Notes: a model not told the origin generated them from the letters alone. A stretch of 35,402 bases of DNA from Schoenoplectus triqueter (GCA_964058805.1 CAXKVV010000239.1:1-35402), one strand, 5' to 3'; shown: positions 1-10,319, counted from the stretch's first letter. A program made the numbers and translations.

Positions 1-1625
1 GCATGAAAAAATATAAATTCAGTTTAAATAAGAAATCTTGCATATGTAAAATAAAATATTGTAATGCATGATTTTTAGTTTAACAGTAGAAATGTATGAA
101 AATATTGGTTTTACTTAAAACTTTCATTTTTAGTATTGTAGTTGCATATAGAACTTTTATTTTGATTAAATTGATTCATTATATTATGTTGGACTATAAA
201 TCTATTATAGAGAAGTTGTGTCGTAAAATAATCAGTTACTAAACTTTTAAGTTGATTCTATTTTATTTCTTTGTTATTTTTTTCCGTTAACGATGTGAGC
301 TAATATATGTATCTGCATAATTCTTTTGGATTATTTTCCGTGCTCAAATCAATATGACAAAACCAATGAGATTGGTATTAAGCATTGGAGATTGGCAAGG
401 ACGTGTTCCTCGACAGATAAACCCAAAATTATCTATATTACCTTTGTTTAATTATTTGGGTCTAGTTGGGTTCGGAACAACTTAGGAGCTTTGTTTTTTT
501 CTGCTTTACCTTAAAAGAAGGAAAGAATACATTATGAAAAATAAAGGGCAATTTGTCTTTTCAATTTTTAACCAAATATAAATCATAAAAAAGTATTATC
601 TTTTGTATGGAAGTGAAGTGGGAAATTAGATATGTTTTTAAGTTTTAATGGGGAAATAAGAAATTTTAGAGTTTTGATGGGGGGAATTAGCTATTTTGAA
701 TATTTTGATGGGTATAACAACAATCCCCCCCCCCCCCCATGAAAAATTATTCGCGCACGTGATGTAGTATTGTACATTATATTTCCACCTAATTAATGTT
801 AACAGTTATACATAATATCAAGTATAAATATTTTATAAAAATATATATTTCAGAATTAAACTAGAATTTATACATTTCTGACCAGCATTTATATTTAGTA
901 TTGTTATCACTCCTTTTTATATAAATCTTAATTAACAGTATCAGACAACTTCATTTATCTATTATTACATTATATTCGTATTATTCCAGATTTAATCATC
1001 ACTGTATCTATTTCAATGTATAATTTTATTTGGCAACAATTATTATTGTGGCCGCGTCGTCCTCATCATTATTATTGAGCTCTCTACCCGTCTTCCTAGC
1101 TATTCCACTAATGGGATATATACAAGAGAATATATATATATATATATTATCCTTTCTATTATTCATGGATTTTTGTTAATGTTCGCCTTTCTCAAAATTA
1201 TGTCAGGAAGAAATGGTCAAAATGTGTATTTCAATTATCCATCTAGATTCTAGAAAGATAATTTATGATCAATAAATAAACGTGTTAGTATTCAAATGAA
1301 CATATAAGAATGAATGACTGGTTCTTCCAAAGAAAAAAAATTGCAAAAAGGAATGGTAGAAAATTTTATTCCATTTTGATGGCTAATCATCTCAATGTAT
1401 ACCAAGTCTCAATACTAGATCTCATGTAACCCAGATATAATCAAAATTTGGGGACTTATCCCCATCTTTGTATCAAAAAAAGTCTCAATATATCGATTTT
1501 ATCAATTTATTAAAAGCTGCATGCAACAGAAAATTGATTGTAAAAATAAGCCTCTTATTAAAAAGAAAAAAACACTTCTTTACTTTGAGTCTTTGACCCC
1601 CTTCCTTTTTACTATCATTCTTTTT
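1..1625. other. AT-rich non-coding DNA
   Basis: I see no gene here. All frames are broken into short pieces and nothing resembles a protein family or RNA gene. The stretch has poly-A and poly-T runs, a C14 homopolymer at 725-738 and a short (TA)n run near 1131-1147. The block at about 600-720 has repeated TTTTGATGGG/TTTTAATGGG-type phrases. On the other strand these resemble the pyrimidine-rich ends of the inverted-repeat elements at 30843-31800 and 33304-34488, so it may be a decayed end of a similar element. Confidence 0.6.
725..738. repeat. C14 homopolymer
   Basis: Fourteen consecutive C on the plus strand, just before an ATG-containing AT-rich stretch. The exact length should be treated as uncertain because homopolymers are error-prone in assemblies. 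Confidence 0.9.
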
Positions 1626-1738
1626 AACTGTCAATAGGAGGGTGAATAATTGGGCCTCTTAACTGTCAATTGTGTTTGTACGAACCTGGGCTCTCGGTAC
1701 GAACCTGGGCTCTTAACTGTCAATGGGGTGAATAATTG
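1626..1738 (+). repeat. Cluster of scrambled short direct repeats
   Basis: Three repeat words are interleaved. AACTGTCAAT occurs at 1626-1635, 1661-1670 and 1715-1724. GGTGAATAATTG occurs at 1641-1652 and 1727-1738. GTACGAACCTGGGCTCT occurs at 1678-1694 and 1697-1713, a 19-bp period. The pattern suggests a local duplication followed by a second tandem copying. A 69-codon frame over it (1650-1859) looks like chance. Confidence 0.85.
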
Positions 1739-1859
1739 TGCTCTCGCAAGTATCTTTTTTTTAGTCAAGTTGTTTCTCTCGAATCAGAGATTTGTTGCGG
1801 AATCCTGCTGTTTGTTCTGTTTTAATAAGGCTAAGTTGTCTGTATTACGATTTTTGTAG

Positions 1860-2146
1860 CATTTTAATTCTTTTTTACTTGACTGACGGACAAACTCACA
1901 AAGTTTTTATGTAAATTTCGAAGTTAAAATTATAAATAACGTAATAATTCAAGTGATAACTAATTAGAACATTCGAAAATTCAATCATCATTAATTTTTT
2001 TATTTGAGATATATGATCTCTATACTTTCGAATTGAGTTTCATTTCTAATCTATCCTAATTTATTTGAGATTAAAGACGTTGTTGTTGTTTTTTTTGTTG
2101 AGCTTTACCTTCACTAAATAAAATCTAAAATAAAATTGAAAATCAT
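1860..2146. other. AT-rich spacer, nothing recognised
   Basis: No frame, RNA gene or repeat boundary was recognised between the repeat cluster and the left end of the Harbinger element. Confidence 0.6.
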
Positions 2147-2149
2147 ATA

Positions 2150-5100
2150 GGGCATGTTCGGCTGAGACAGGAAAAGTGACGGAAAAAGGGAATAGTGGAA
2201 TTGATAACAGAGCACTTTTCTCAAGTATTTCAGACATGTTCGGCTCATTTAACGGTTAGAATAATTAAAATAAATAATCAGTAAAATATAAAATAAGTAG
2301 AAAATGACCTTTATGTCCTCCTCATATTAATTTCTTATCTTGAACTTAGTCGTTGAATATTTTTGCAAGAATAAAATGCGTACATAAATTTAATGGATAA
2401 AAAAGTAGTAATAATCTAAATATTCTTAATGAACGTTAAATTTAAATTAGCAACAATAATTTTTTAATCCAAATAAATATAAAATAATAAAACATGATAC
2501 AATTGATGTTCATATAATATGAAAGATAAATATAATAAAACATCAAAATTCTAGTTCTGATTGCTTCTTCTATTTTGCATATGCTCTCATAGTTCATTTT
2601 TTATAGTTGTTCGTAGCACATCTCCAGTATATATATCTATTGGGTCATTTTCTTCATCTGACTCTTCATCTTCGTCTTCTCGTGGTTGTTTCTCCAGTTC
2701 TTGGTCCAAAATATCATCTCCTTCATTTTGTAACTCATTTTGTCTTATAATAAAATTGTGCAAAATAAAACATGCCAAAACAACTAAATATTGTTTCTTA
2801 AATTTATACGGATGCATAATCTTGAGAATTTTGAACCTATTTTTTAATACACCAAATGCCCTCTCAATAATATTTCTTAGTTGGGAATGATGATGATTGA
2901 ATAAATCCTCTGCTGATCGGTACCGACCAGATCTAGCAACTTGTTCAAAATCTCTTAAATGGTACACATGACCACGAAACGGAGAAAGAAATCGACCTGT
3001 GTTAGCATACCCAGCATCAGCAAGGTAATATCTCCCAGGTGGGATGCTAAAACCACCCCTCTCAAGTGCGACACGTAAAACCTTCATATCATTAGCCGAT
3101 CCCTCACATCCCACTGAAGCAAAAACAAACTTCATATCAAAATCAACTACAGCCATTACATTCTGTGATACAAAACATTTTCTATTGATATGTACCACTC
3201 GCTTTCGTTTCTTTACAATGGTAGGAATGTGTGTACCATCAATGGCACCTAAAGCATCTTGTATGAATTTTTTTCAAAATTAGGTCCCAAATAAAATTAT
3301 AACAATCTATACATAGAGATAGAGAGAAAGGTGTTACCTTAAAAGGAAAAAAACTAGTGTCGGCAGCAACACATGCATGTCGTGGGGCATCATGGAAGGT
3401 AGCTTAATGTAATCTGCTCGCATTTCAATTATGCTCCATAGAACATCATTAAATGTTTTATACACAGTATCAATTGAAAGTCTAAAATTCGTTCCTATGG
3501 TTCTCATATTTGAAGCATGACCAATTATGTGTAAAAACATACCAACTTGTTCTTTAATTTTGTCTTCTTCTATTTTCACAATTCTCTTTGCCACAACTTC
3601 TTGACATAGTGCTAGAAATTTATTTTTATTCATCCGAAAATGATTATATGGCTTTGATGGATTATCATTTAATATACTCATAACATATTCATAACCTGAG
3701 TAGAGATTACTATAAGTTTGATCGGTTTCTTCATTTGTGAGTGTTGTGATGGAGGAGTTGATTTCTTCAAGCACGTAGTTCTCAAAAAATCATGATTCAT
3801 CATCATCATTGAATAACTCCATCAATTGTTTAGTTGTCAGTTCATCCATATTGCCTACACAAAAATAAAGAACATAATAATTTAAAGACATGACAAAGAA
3901 TTATTTAAAATTAAATCAAAAATTAATTAAAAATAATACTTTAAAGAGAAATCATTTCTCTGAGTTACTAATTGATAAAGAAGAAAAATTAATTAAAGGA
4001 TTGAAAAATAATAAAAAGAAAAAAAAATTGAGAAAATGTTAATCACATCCAGGATCTCACTATAGATGAATTGCTTATGGCATGAATAAAGAGCTATATT
4101 ATATAATATCAAATTGAACCAAAAATAAAGAATTGAGAAATATATAAACAATAGATATAAATAGTTCTGTAACTCACAACTTACGTAATGCCATCTAATA
4201 CCACAACCCAAAATGATGTCCAGTGATTGTTACTTTCAAAAATCAGGTTTGACACCTACATAACTATTTTAATTATAAAATGTGCCTAAAATGATAATTC
4301 TTCTTGCATAAAATGATAATTCTTCATGAACTAAAATGATAAATTAGCTCTAATCAACTAAGACGACATGCACTTCAAATATAACTTATTATTAATAATA
4401 TATTTTTTATGAAGTAGGCCTTTGCCTACTTAGATAACCTTATTTAAAAACCAAAATGTGCTATTTACATGAGCGTATTTATAAGGCATTTACAGGGGAT
4501 AAGATGAAGTGAAAATGAGATGCAAGATAACTAAAAATACTTGCAGATTGTTATAAAAATGAAACTAAAAATTACTTAATTTTTTGACTTGGCCTCGTCC
4601 AGAGAAGTAGTAGCATGTATACTGCAAATTAATTGAACTAATTGCCTAATCGCACAAGAGGATCATAGAAGCAATTACTAAGCCATGTACATTAGTGAAT
4701 CGTACAGGAAATGACAATGAAAAAAATCAACCAATGAATCACCCAGTTCATCACATAGAAGATTTATTTGACACTTATTTCTCATAATAGCTATCTAGTT
4801 CATTGCCATCAGAAATAAATATCCCAAATCTTCTAATCATACATAAAAGTTGTTAAAAATGAAGAAAAAGAAAGAAAGAGGGAGATGCTCACCTACTTAT
4901 GAAGATCTGACTATTGCTTCATGGATCTCATTTGAAAGAAAAAAATGAATCCAGTTTGGTTGTGACCTCCGATTCACTAGTTTTGCAATAGAGCAACTTA
5001 GATCATATTGAAAAAAGTAGAAGAAAATGAGTTTTTCTCCTTTGGAACTGTAAAAGGTGAAATAGTGGGAAGAATAGAAAATGAAAAAAATATGTTGTCA

Positions 5101-5311
5101 CATCAGCTAAAATGAAGAAGCTGAGAGTAAAAAAGTCTCTTGCAATTCTCAATTTCGGCCCAAAAAGCCTATTTCGCACCCCCCTGAATTGAAAAAGCAA
5201 GAAAAGTCATCTATTCTGTTTCATCTATTTCAATCTGTTCTTATCATGTTCGGTAAGAATAGAGTATGTTTTCCTGTCAATTCCACTATTCTAAGGCAGC
5301 TGAACAGACCC
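2150..5311 (-). mobile_element. Decayed PIF/Harbinger DNA transposon (3,162 bp)
   Basis: The ends are imperfect inverted repeats. The left end reads GGGCATGTTCGGCTG and the right end, on the minus strand, GGGTCTGTTCAGCTG (12 of 15 match). Both are flanked by the trinucleotide ATA (2147-2149 and 5312-5314), a 3-bp duplication as expected for this superfamily, although TWA is the usual preference. A second inverted match, GAATAGTGGAATTGA, occurs at 2190-2204 and, inverted, at 5277-5291. CATGTTCGG recurs subterminally at 2153, 2234 and 5247. The transposase gene lies inside on the minus strand. The Myb-like second ORF of autonomous Harbingers was not found between 3850 and 5300, which is AT-rich with no convincing frame. 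The ends are inferred by eye. Confidence 0.8.
2587..3849 (-). pseudogene. PIF/Harbinger transposase (DDE_Tnp_4 type), broken
   Basis: This is the DDE nuclease that cuts and joins Harbinger elements. The N-terminal part (3849 down to about 3338) carries the helical DNA-binding region, with 'NKFLALCQEVV' and 'GTNFRLSIDTVYKTFNDVL'. A roughly 80-bp intron (about 3258-3337, GT..AG) precedes the catalytic part, which shows GAIDGTH (first Asp), YLADAGYAN (second Asp) and IERAFGVLKNRF (Glu), then an acidic tail ending at a TGA at 2587-2589. I start at the ATG at 3849-3847 because the frame 'MDELTTKQLMELFNDDDE' leads into the recognised region. Three defects are visible: an in-frame TGA at 3792-3790, a one-base frameshift between about 3385 and 3397, and a one-base phase mismatch at the best intron junction. 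The family is secure. Function as encoded is very unlikely. Confidence 0.88.
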
Positions 5312-5314
5312 ATA

Positions 5315-6105
5315 GAGTTCGATTAAAAGAAAAATGTTTGATAAATTATCATCCAATAATAAATAAATTATTTTTTTAATAATATTAATATAATAATTTG
5401 GTAAAAAAAAAATTCGGACAGATGGTCTAAATTGAAAAAGAAACTCCATAACTGAGTTCACTGCCAGGCATGCAAAACACAACTTATTTTAAAAAATATT
5501 CCTTCTTCCTTGTTTAAAAAAAAAGAAATGAAAAAGCTGCTTGACTTTCCGTGCTGATCGTTAACCACCCCCTCGTGCTTTTTAATTAACAAGAAAAATA
5601 TCCACCAGCCTATTCCACAAGGATCTTACTCATATCTGTGTCTAACCTCTTAATTCTGAAAACATTATATTTGATATTAATTTTATTATAAATAAATGAT
5701 ATATTTTATTTATATATAACTTATGTCTAAATAATTATAAATACCTTTAAATTTTTAAATAAGATTAATTTATTATTTAATAAAAATAATTTACAAAATG
5801 CAACAAATTTTAATGTTGTATAGTGAGTCATTTTTTTATAATAAAAATTTAATAACAGTTAATATTTAATGTATTTGATGTACAATTTTTCTTTTTACAC
5901 CTATCAATGTATGGTAAAAAAAAAGTAACAAATGTAATGAAAAGGAAAATAACTTTAGTCAAAATATGAACCGTTCATCATTATAGATATTCAATTCTCA
6001 TCCTTAATTAAAAAAAAACACTGAACATTATTGGAAACATTTAGTATATTCGATAAAGTTATTTTTGTTGGACCAGATAAAATAATATTATTCAACGTTA
6101 CACAT
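5315..6105. other. AT-rich spacer, nothing recognised
   Basis: This lies between the Harbinger element and the tRNA gene. It is low-complexity A/T DNA with poly-A runs and I saw no gene, RNA or element boundary in it. Confidence 0.6.
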
Positions 6106-6109
6106 CAGA

Positions 6110-6180
6110 GCACCAGTGGTCTAGTGGTAGAATAGTACCCTGCCACGGTACAGACCCGGGTTCGATTCCCGGCTGGTGCA
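6110..6180 (+). tRNA. tRNA-Gly (anticodon GCC)
   Basis: A full cloverleaf can be drawn. The acceptor stem pairs GCACCAG (6110-6116) with CTGGTGC (6173-6179), with discriminator A6180. The anticodon stem pairs GTACC with GGTAC around the loop CTGCCAC, so the anticodon is GCC at 6142-6144. The T stem pairs CCGGG with CCCGG around TTCGATT. The internal Pol III promoter is intact, with A box TGGTCTAGTGG (6117-6127) and B box GGTTCGATTCC (6159-6169). There is no intron and CCA is not encoded, as usual for nuclear tRNA genes. Upstream DNA is AT-rich with a CAA at about -17 (TTCAACG), a context common in plant tRNA genes. No mismatch is visible, so it is probably functional. It is the only clearly intact host gene here. 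Confidence 0.97.
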
Positions 6181-6192
6181 AGCATTTAATTA

Positions 6193-6205
6193 TTTTTAAT
6201 CTTTT
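6193..6205 (+). terminator. Pol III terminator of the tRNA-Gly gene
   Basis: A run of five T (6193-6197) lies 13 bases after the tRNA, with a second T run (CTTTT) at 6201-6205. T runs of four or more end Pol III transcription. Confidence 0.75.
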
Positions 6206-6229
6206 AATTACCACGGCGGTAAGAATTAT

Positions 6230-6690
6230 TCACAGACCCTAAGGGCCTGTGAATAGTAACGAAAATCTTATATTCACATTTGATAAGTTAATAAAAAAAA
6301 ATGTCTTACCCACACTAATATTCAATAACTTAATGAAAATAAAATCTTACTCATACTTATTTAATTGAATACAATGCGAGTCGGATAGATAGCCATATAT
6401 GGCTTTCAAAATGGAAAAAATTGTAATACAATATAACAATGAAAAATATTGTAACATATTTAACAATGAAAAAGATTATAATTAGTAATGAAAATTATAA
6501 TACAATTAGCAATGAAATAGATAACATGTAAGGAATAGTTCGTATCCGTATCTATATTTGATAAGTTAATGATTTTTTTTTTCTTATCCATACACATACT
6601 TGATAATTTAACGAAAATAATTTTTTTATGTATATCCGTTTTATCAGGTACGATAAAGATCGATAAACGATAAAAAATATCATTGACAGG
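6230..6690. repeat. hAT-like non-autonomous repeat remnant
   Basis: The left edge carries AAGGGCCTGTGAATAG (about 6239). The right edge, on the minus strand, reads TTAGGCCTGTCAATGAT (near 6680-6694). Such GGGC-TGT-AATG ends are common in plant hAT-type miniature elements. The stretch at 6555-6690 closely resembles 29466-29603, with the shared phrases GATAAGTTAATGA, GATAA-TTAACGAAAATAA and CAGATAAACG/CGATAAACGATAAA. A related partial copy is at 6277-6385. No matching 8-bp target duplication was found, so the ends are uncertain. Confidence 0.5.
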
Positions 6691-6696
6691 CCTAAC

Positions 6697-6890
6697 CGGC
6701 TTTGTGATTTCTTGCTTCCAGGCTTCCAGCCCCTTTGCCTCAGAAGAAAAGATTTTGATCAGTGATTGAAACTTCATAAGTGCTCGCCCCAAAGATTTCT
6801 TATAGTTCTCTGCCTTGAACTTAGTCACTGAACCTATGCCAGTATGTCGGGCAGTTTCTGCTTCACACAGCTCAGACAAACTGATTGAGG
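6697..6890 (-). pseudogene. Exon-like coding fragment, family not recognised
   Basis: On the minus strand an open stretch of about 64 codons looks like real protein, with balanced residues and higher GC than its surroundings. It begins 'SISLSELCEAETARHTG' and contains 'KFKAENYKKSLGRALMKF' and 'EAKGLEAWKQEI'. It is bounded by a good acceptor (pyrimidine run then CAG, the AG at 6892-6891) and a possible donor (G|GTTAGG at 6696-6695). The frame has no convincing start codon. Past the donor side it runs into AT-rich repeat DNA, where it becomes a long low-complexity tail. It may be one exon of a host gene whose other exons are missing, or a captured gene fragment. I do not recognise the family. 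Confidence 0.4.
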
Positions 6891-7024
6891 CTGAAGAGAG
6901 ACGGGGGACCTAACTGCGCTGTATGTCATTAAATTTAAATTAGTTTGGTTCAGATATCACACTTTTCCTGTCCAAAAAAAGGGGCTACATAAATGTTCTG
7001 AAAGGAACATAATTTATGTAATGA

Positions 7025-7446
7025 AACTGATTTTTTAATATAATAATTAAACTAATTATATTATTAATAAGAATAATAATAAAAATCAAATTTTAATAGT
7101 AGAAATGGCAGTGCGTCACTGTCAGTGGTGTTTTAAATATGCGTCATTGACGGTGACATCTTTTTTATTATTATTTTTTATGTTTAAAAAAAAAAGCACG
7201 TCAATGGGAGTGACGCACTCCCACTAGCGGTAGACAAAAGTTTAACATTTTGTATTCATTTTTAAAAGATTGAGATAATGAAAAAAAAAAGATGTCACTA
7301 GGAGTGACTTCTTTCCAAATGCGTCAGTTTTAGTGGTGCATATCTTATGCGCCAGTCGCAGTGACACATTTAGTATTAAAATTTGATTTTTTTGTTATTA
7401 TTAGTAATAATATGATTAATCTAATTATTATATTCAAAAATCAGTG
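7025..7446. mobile_element. Non-autonomous Mutator-like element (422 bp)
   Basis: Flanking 9-bp direct repeats ATGTAATGA lie at 7016-7024 and 7447-7455. The ends are long inverted repeats of about 80 bp, starting AACTGATTTTTTAATATAAT on the left and CACTGATTTTTGAATATAAT on the right (minus strand). Both run on into ATCAAATTTTAATA. Just inside lie palindromic blocks such as GCGTCACTGTCAGTGG (7113-7128). The element is largely foldback and has no coding capacity. A 9-bp duplication with long inverted repeats fits Mutator-like elements. It shares its subterminal 16-mer with the large MULE at 9410-27705 but has different outer ends. Confidence 0.85.
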
Positions 7447-7455
7447 ATGTAATGA

Positions 7456-9400
7456 GGGTTCACGTATATTATCTTTTTCTAGTCTTGTTAGTGTTCAATA
7501 GATTAATCGTTTAATTGTAATTGCTGAAGTCATACTGGTATTAGTGGAGCAATTCCAGAATTATTGTGAATATGAAATTCTTAAGCACTTAAAATGACAT
7601 TTTGTTTAATATGCTTCGAGATAATCAAAGATAATCAGCATAGGATGATTGCATTCAAATATTCTTGTGGTATCCTGACTTTGAGAATTGTCCTAATAAA
7701 ATTGTAATTTCAAACCAGATATTCTTGTGTTATACATATTATGCATATTGAAAATAATCTTTTGAAGTTTATTTAATTGATTTGAAATGATTGTTGACAG
7801 TTCTGAACAATTACATCAGTGAAAATAATGCACATGAAGCAGGGCCACTGACACCATGTACATCAAGCAATTTTCTTTTGTTGAGGGGAGGGGGTGGCAA
7901 AAATTATTGACATCTGGAACCATGCTATATAGCATTAATATTTCTTGTCTACAACGTAGGCAAGTTATCGACATCTAGGACCCATAAATGATAATTTTGT
8001 CTTGTTGGTACACTATCATTGACAACAGGCCATAAATTAGATGTTGTGCCAGGAATTGCATATTCATTTTTATATTTCCTGGAAGTCTTAGGTACCTTCC
8101 CCATCTCAAATATTTTATCAATTAGTTTATCTGTTTTTCAACTTGTTTGGTCAGGTTGAGTTCACAAATAAATTCACAAAACTTTTGTTTTTCTTAGATT
8201 ATGCATTATCCTAAATATGATTGTAGTTTTTCCGGATATTTGCTTACAATAGGCTCTGTTTTATTTTACAAGATGCAGATAATTTAATCTCAGCCCATTT
8301 TAGTTTTCAGTTCTCAGTACATAAATTGGGTTTATTTTCTTTTTCTAATGGATCCGTTATAAGGCTTCATTTTTGTCTAGGCCTGGATTGAGCCAGACTG
8401 GCTCTGGACCCTGGTTCCTTGTGTACCTATACAAATTAATTAATGATAACTGTCATTTTCAGCTTTTAATTAAATTTAAAGAAGGTTTGAATAATTTACA
8501 TGATACGAAAGCTAACTCTGTGGAGCTCAAATCACGCAATGTTAGCTTTCAGTAATTATATATTTCATGTTTATTAAAAGCGTACAGTACCAGCAACAAC
8601 AGAGGCTTAGCATGTAGCACCTAATATTGAAGAAAAAAATATTGGAATAAACATAAAGAACCCATCCAAACTTCTGACAAGTTCAAAGGATCCAAAATAT
8701 AACACTGCGCATGACGAAAGTGCCTTATAAACTAAAACACAAACACAACAAATCACAGGCTTATAATACTGTATGATGCATGCAGCGGCATTTCAGCATG
8801 CTGCATATATGCATGCATGAAACGCAACCCATTAGCACTACCATACACTGACATTCGCACATGAATAATTTCTATTGCTGTCCATTTCTATCTTAATTAG
8901 GTGGAGTCGTGACACATCCATTTTACAAGTTAAATAGCAATACTGGTACTCCGGGGCACCAGGCCCCACCAAACGGTTGTCAGAAAGCATAATTAACAGT
9001 AGACCAATGTCATTTTCTTTTTACTTGGTAGAGGTAACATTAATTGTGTCAAATCAAAGCTGTAGTTACACAACTCGATTTTTAACTATTCAAATAAAAA
9101 ATGGAAAATATAAAATGCAAAAAAAAATTGTGGAAGTAGTAAAGAAAAATTTAGCGATGCAAGGATTAAAGAAAATCGCAATGTAATTCTTTCGAAAATA
9201 AATTTGTTACAACTATTATATCACCTATATATTTTGAAAACAATATTCAACAGTCCTATATTCTATCTGAAAAAAAAAACATTTCTTTTGCAAATAGTGC
9301 AAACGAGACCAAGCCACCCACAATATTAAGAGGAGATTCAATGGAGCCTATAACAAATTGAGAAGTGACAACCTCCCTCATCGACCAAAATCTCAGATCT
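7456..9400. other. Intergenic DNA without recognisable genes
   Basis: I found no convincing gene here. The 60- to 69-codon frames at 8373-8555 and 8977-9186 have no family resemblance and low-complexity composition. Around 8775-8819 there are overlapping CATGCA words (see the separate entry). Parts have moderate composition that could be diverged host intron or UTR sequence, but nothing decisive was seen. Confidence 0.5.
8775..8820. promoter_or_regulatory. Cluster of CATGCA (RY-type) words
   Basis: The segment contains ATGCATGCAGC, GCATGCTGCA and ATGCATGCATG within 46 bases. CATGCA is the core of the RY element bound by plant B3 factors of the ABI3/FUS3 type. The words are palindromic and can arise by chance in AT-rich DNA, and no gene was found next to them, so regulatory function is only a possibility. 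Confidence 0.2.
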
Positions 9401-9409
9401 GAGAAAAGG
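9401..9409 (+). repeat. Left 9-bp target duplication of the MULE
   Basis: GAGAAAAGG here is repeated exactly at 27706-27714, directly outside the two inverted-repeat ends. A 9-bp duplication is diagnostic of Mutator-like transposition. Confidence 0.93.
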
Positions 9410-9464
9410 CAGATTTTAATATTAATAATTATTAGTAAATTAATATTATTAAAAATAAGAATGA
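9410..9464 (+). repeat. Left terminal inverted repeat of the MULE
   Basis: All 55 positions match the reverse complement of 27651-27705. The match ends abruptly after AAGAATGA, beyond which the two sides diverge. Confidence 0.95.
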
Positions 9465-9492
9465 TAACGGTGGAATGTTAAATATACGAATG

Positions 9493-9590
9493 GAAACGCA
9501 CCACTGGCACTGGCGTGGATGAAACGCGTCACTGTCAGTGGCGCGTTTCCTTATTATACTGAAACGCGCCACTGCCAGTGGCACGTTTGC
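9493..9590. repeat. Left subterminal palindromes of the MULE
   Basis: Three blocks share the form (GAAACGCG)CACTG-N-CAGTG(GCGCGTTTC). The middle one (9521-9549) is a 29-bp palindrome with one mismatch between its 14-bp arms. The third (9561-9589) has two mismatches. Comparable blocks occur near the right end (27563-27620). Repeated palindromes just inside the ends are candidates for transposase binding sites. Confidence 0.85.
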
Positions 9591-9633
9591 CTCTATATAT
9601 ATCAAACGCGCAAATTTTCATCTGCGCATTGCT

Positions 9634-9781
9634 GAAGAAAGAGAAAGAAAGAAAAAAAGAGAAGAGAAAGAAAGAAAGAGAAGAGAAGGAAAAAAAAAGA
9701 AAAAGAAAGAGGAGAGAGATTGGAAGAAAGAGAAGAGAGAGGAAGAGAAGAGAAGAGAGAGGAAGAGAAGAGAAGAAAAAA
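9634..9781 (+). repeat. Polypurine (GA-rich) tract, about 148 bp
   Basis: The plus strand is almost purely A and G, made of GAAAGA, GAGAAGAGA and AGGAAGAGAAG words. A single TT interrupts it at about 9720. It lies between the left MULE end and the 3' end of the transposase gene. The highly charged open frames across it on both strands are by-products of the composition and are not called as genes. Confidence 0.9.
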
Positions 9782-9950
9782 CGTACGAGTGCATCAACGC
9801 GTTTGGTATTGCAATTAAAACATACATCTAGTACGAAAAAATAAAACATACATCATTTTTTTTTTCTCCGTGCGAAAAAATTTAAGATTTTGCCTCCAAA
9901 ATTATTTCCTCTAGCACCCCTAGTTGAAGCATTGACATCTTGTCTTTCTG

Positions 9951-10160
9951 GATCATGACCAGTTGAGAATCTCGTTAATTACAAGGCATCTCGAGAAGTT
10001 TGAGTTATTCTGTTGTTATCTCTTGGATCATAACTAGTTGAGTGTCTCGCTGATTGCAAGGCATCTCGAGAAATTTGAGTTATTTTGTTGTTATCTCTTG
10101 GATCATAACTAGTTGAGTGTCTCGATGATTGCAAAAGTATTTCGAGAAGTTTGGGTTCTT
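9951..10160 (-). repeat. Three 75-bp tandem repeats in the transposase C-terminus
   Basis: Units begin at about 9951, 10026 and 10101 on the word GATCAT and repeat every 75 bp, exactly 25 codons. On the minus strand two units encode 25-residue copies containing 'SRHSTSYDPRDNN'. The third carries a TAA at 9979-9981 where the others read CAA, so the last copy is cut off by a nonsense change. Confidence 0.9.
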
Positions 10161-10314
10161 CTGTTTGTTGTGGGACTTGAATGCATACTCCTATGCCCTC
10201 CATCTCATTCATTACCATTCGACGTCTAACCTTCACACGCCGGCCAATTTTTATCAGTTCTTTATCTGGTATTATAGTTTCTCCAAGATATGGCGGCCAA
10301 ACTTGTTGATGACC
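9979..10314 (-). pseudogene. MULE transposase, C-terminal part (downstream of the nested retrotransposon)
   Basis: This is the 3' end of the minus-strand transposase gene, separated from the rest by the retrotransposon. It starts at the target duplication with the reading 'GHQQVWPPYLGETIIPD', a typical motif just before the C-terminus of plant MULE transposases. It continues through a basic stretch (VKVRRRM) into the 25-residue repeats and stops at the TAA at 9979-9981. Joined to the part at 25008 across one copy of GTAAC, the frame runs on without a break ('GQFHC' to 'YGHQQ'), so both parts belong to one exon. Past the TAA the same frame stays open for a further 50 or so codons, suggesting the original protein was longer. 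Confidence 0.88.
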
Positions 10315-10319
10315 GTAAC
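10315..10319 (+). repeat. Left 5-bp target duplication of the LTR retrotransposon
   Basis: GTAAC here is repeated at 25003-25007, immediately outside the TG...CA ends of the LTRs. Five bases is the normal Ty3/Gypsy duplication. Confidence 0.96.

Noticed and set aside
2561..3283. Plus-strand frames of 109 and 79 codons
   Set aside because: They are antisense to the Harbinger transposase, whose conserved motifs are on the minus strand.
8775..8820. Possible microRNA-type hairpin around the CATGCA words
   Set aside because: Only 7- to 10-bp interrupted pairing can be drawn, too short for a plant microRNA precursor.
9538..9849. Highly charged or Leu/Ser/Phe-rich frames of 69 to 104 codons on both strands
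   Set aside because: They are produced by the polypurine tract; low-complexity translation in several frames at once.
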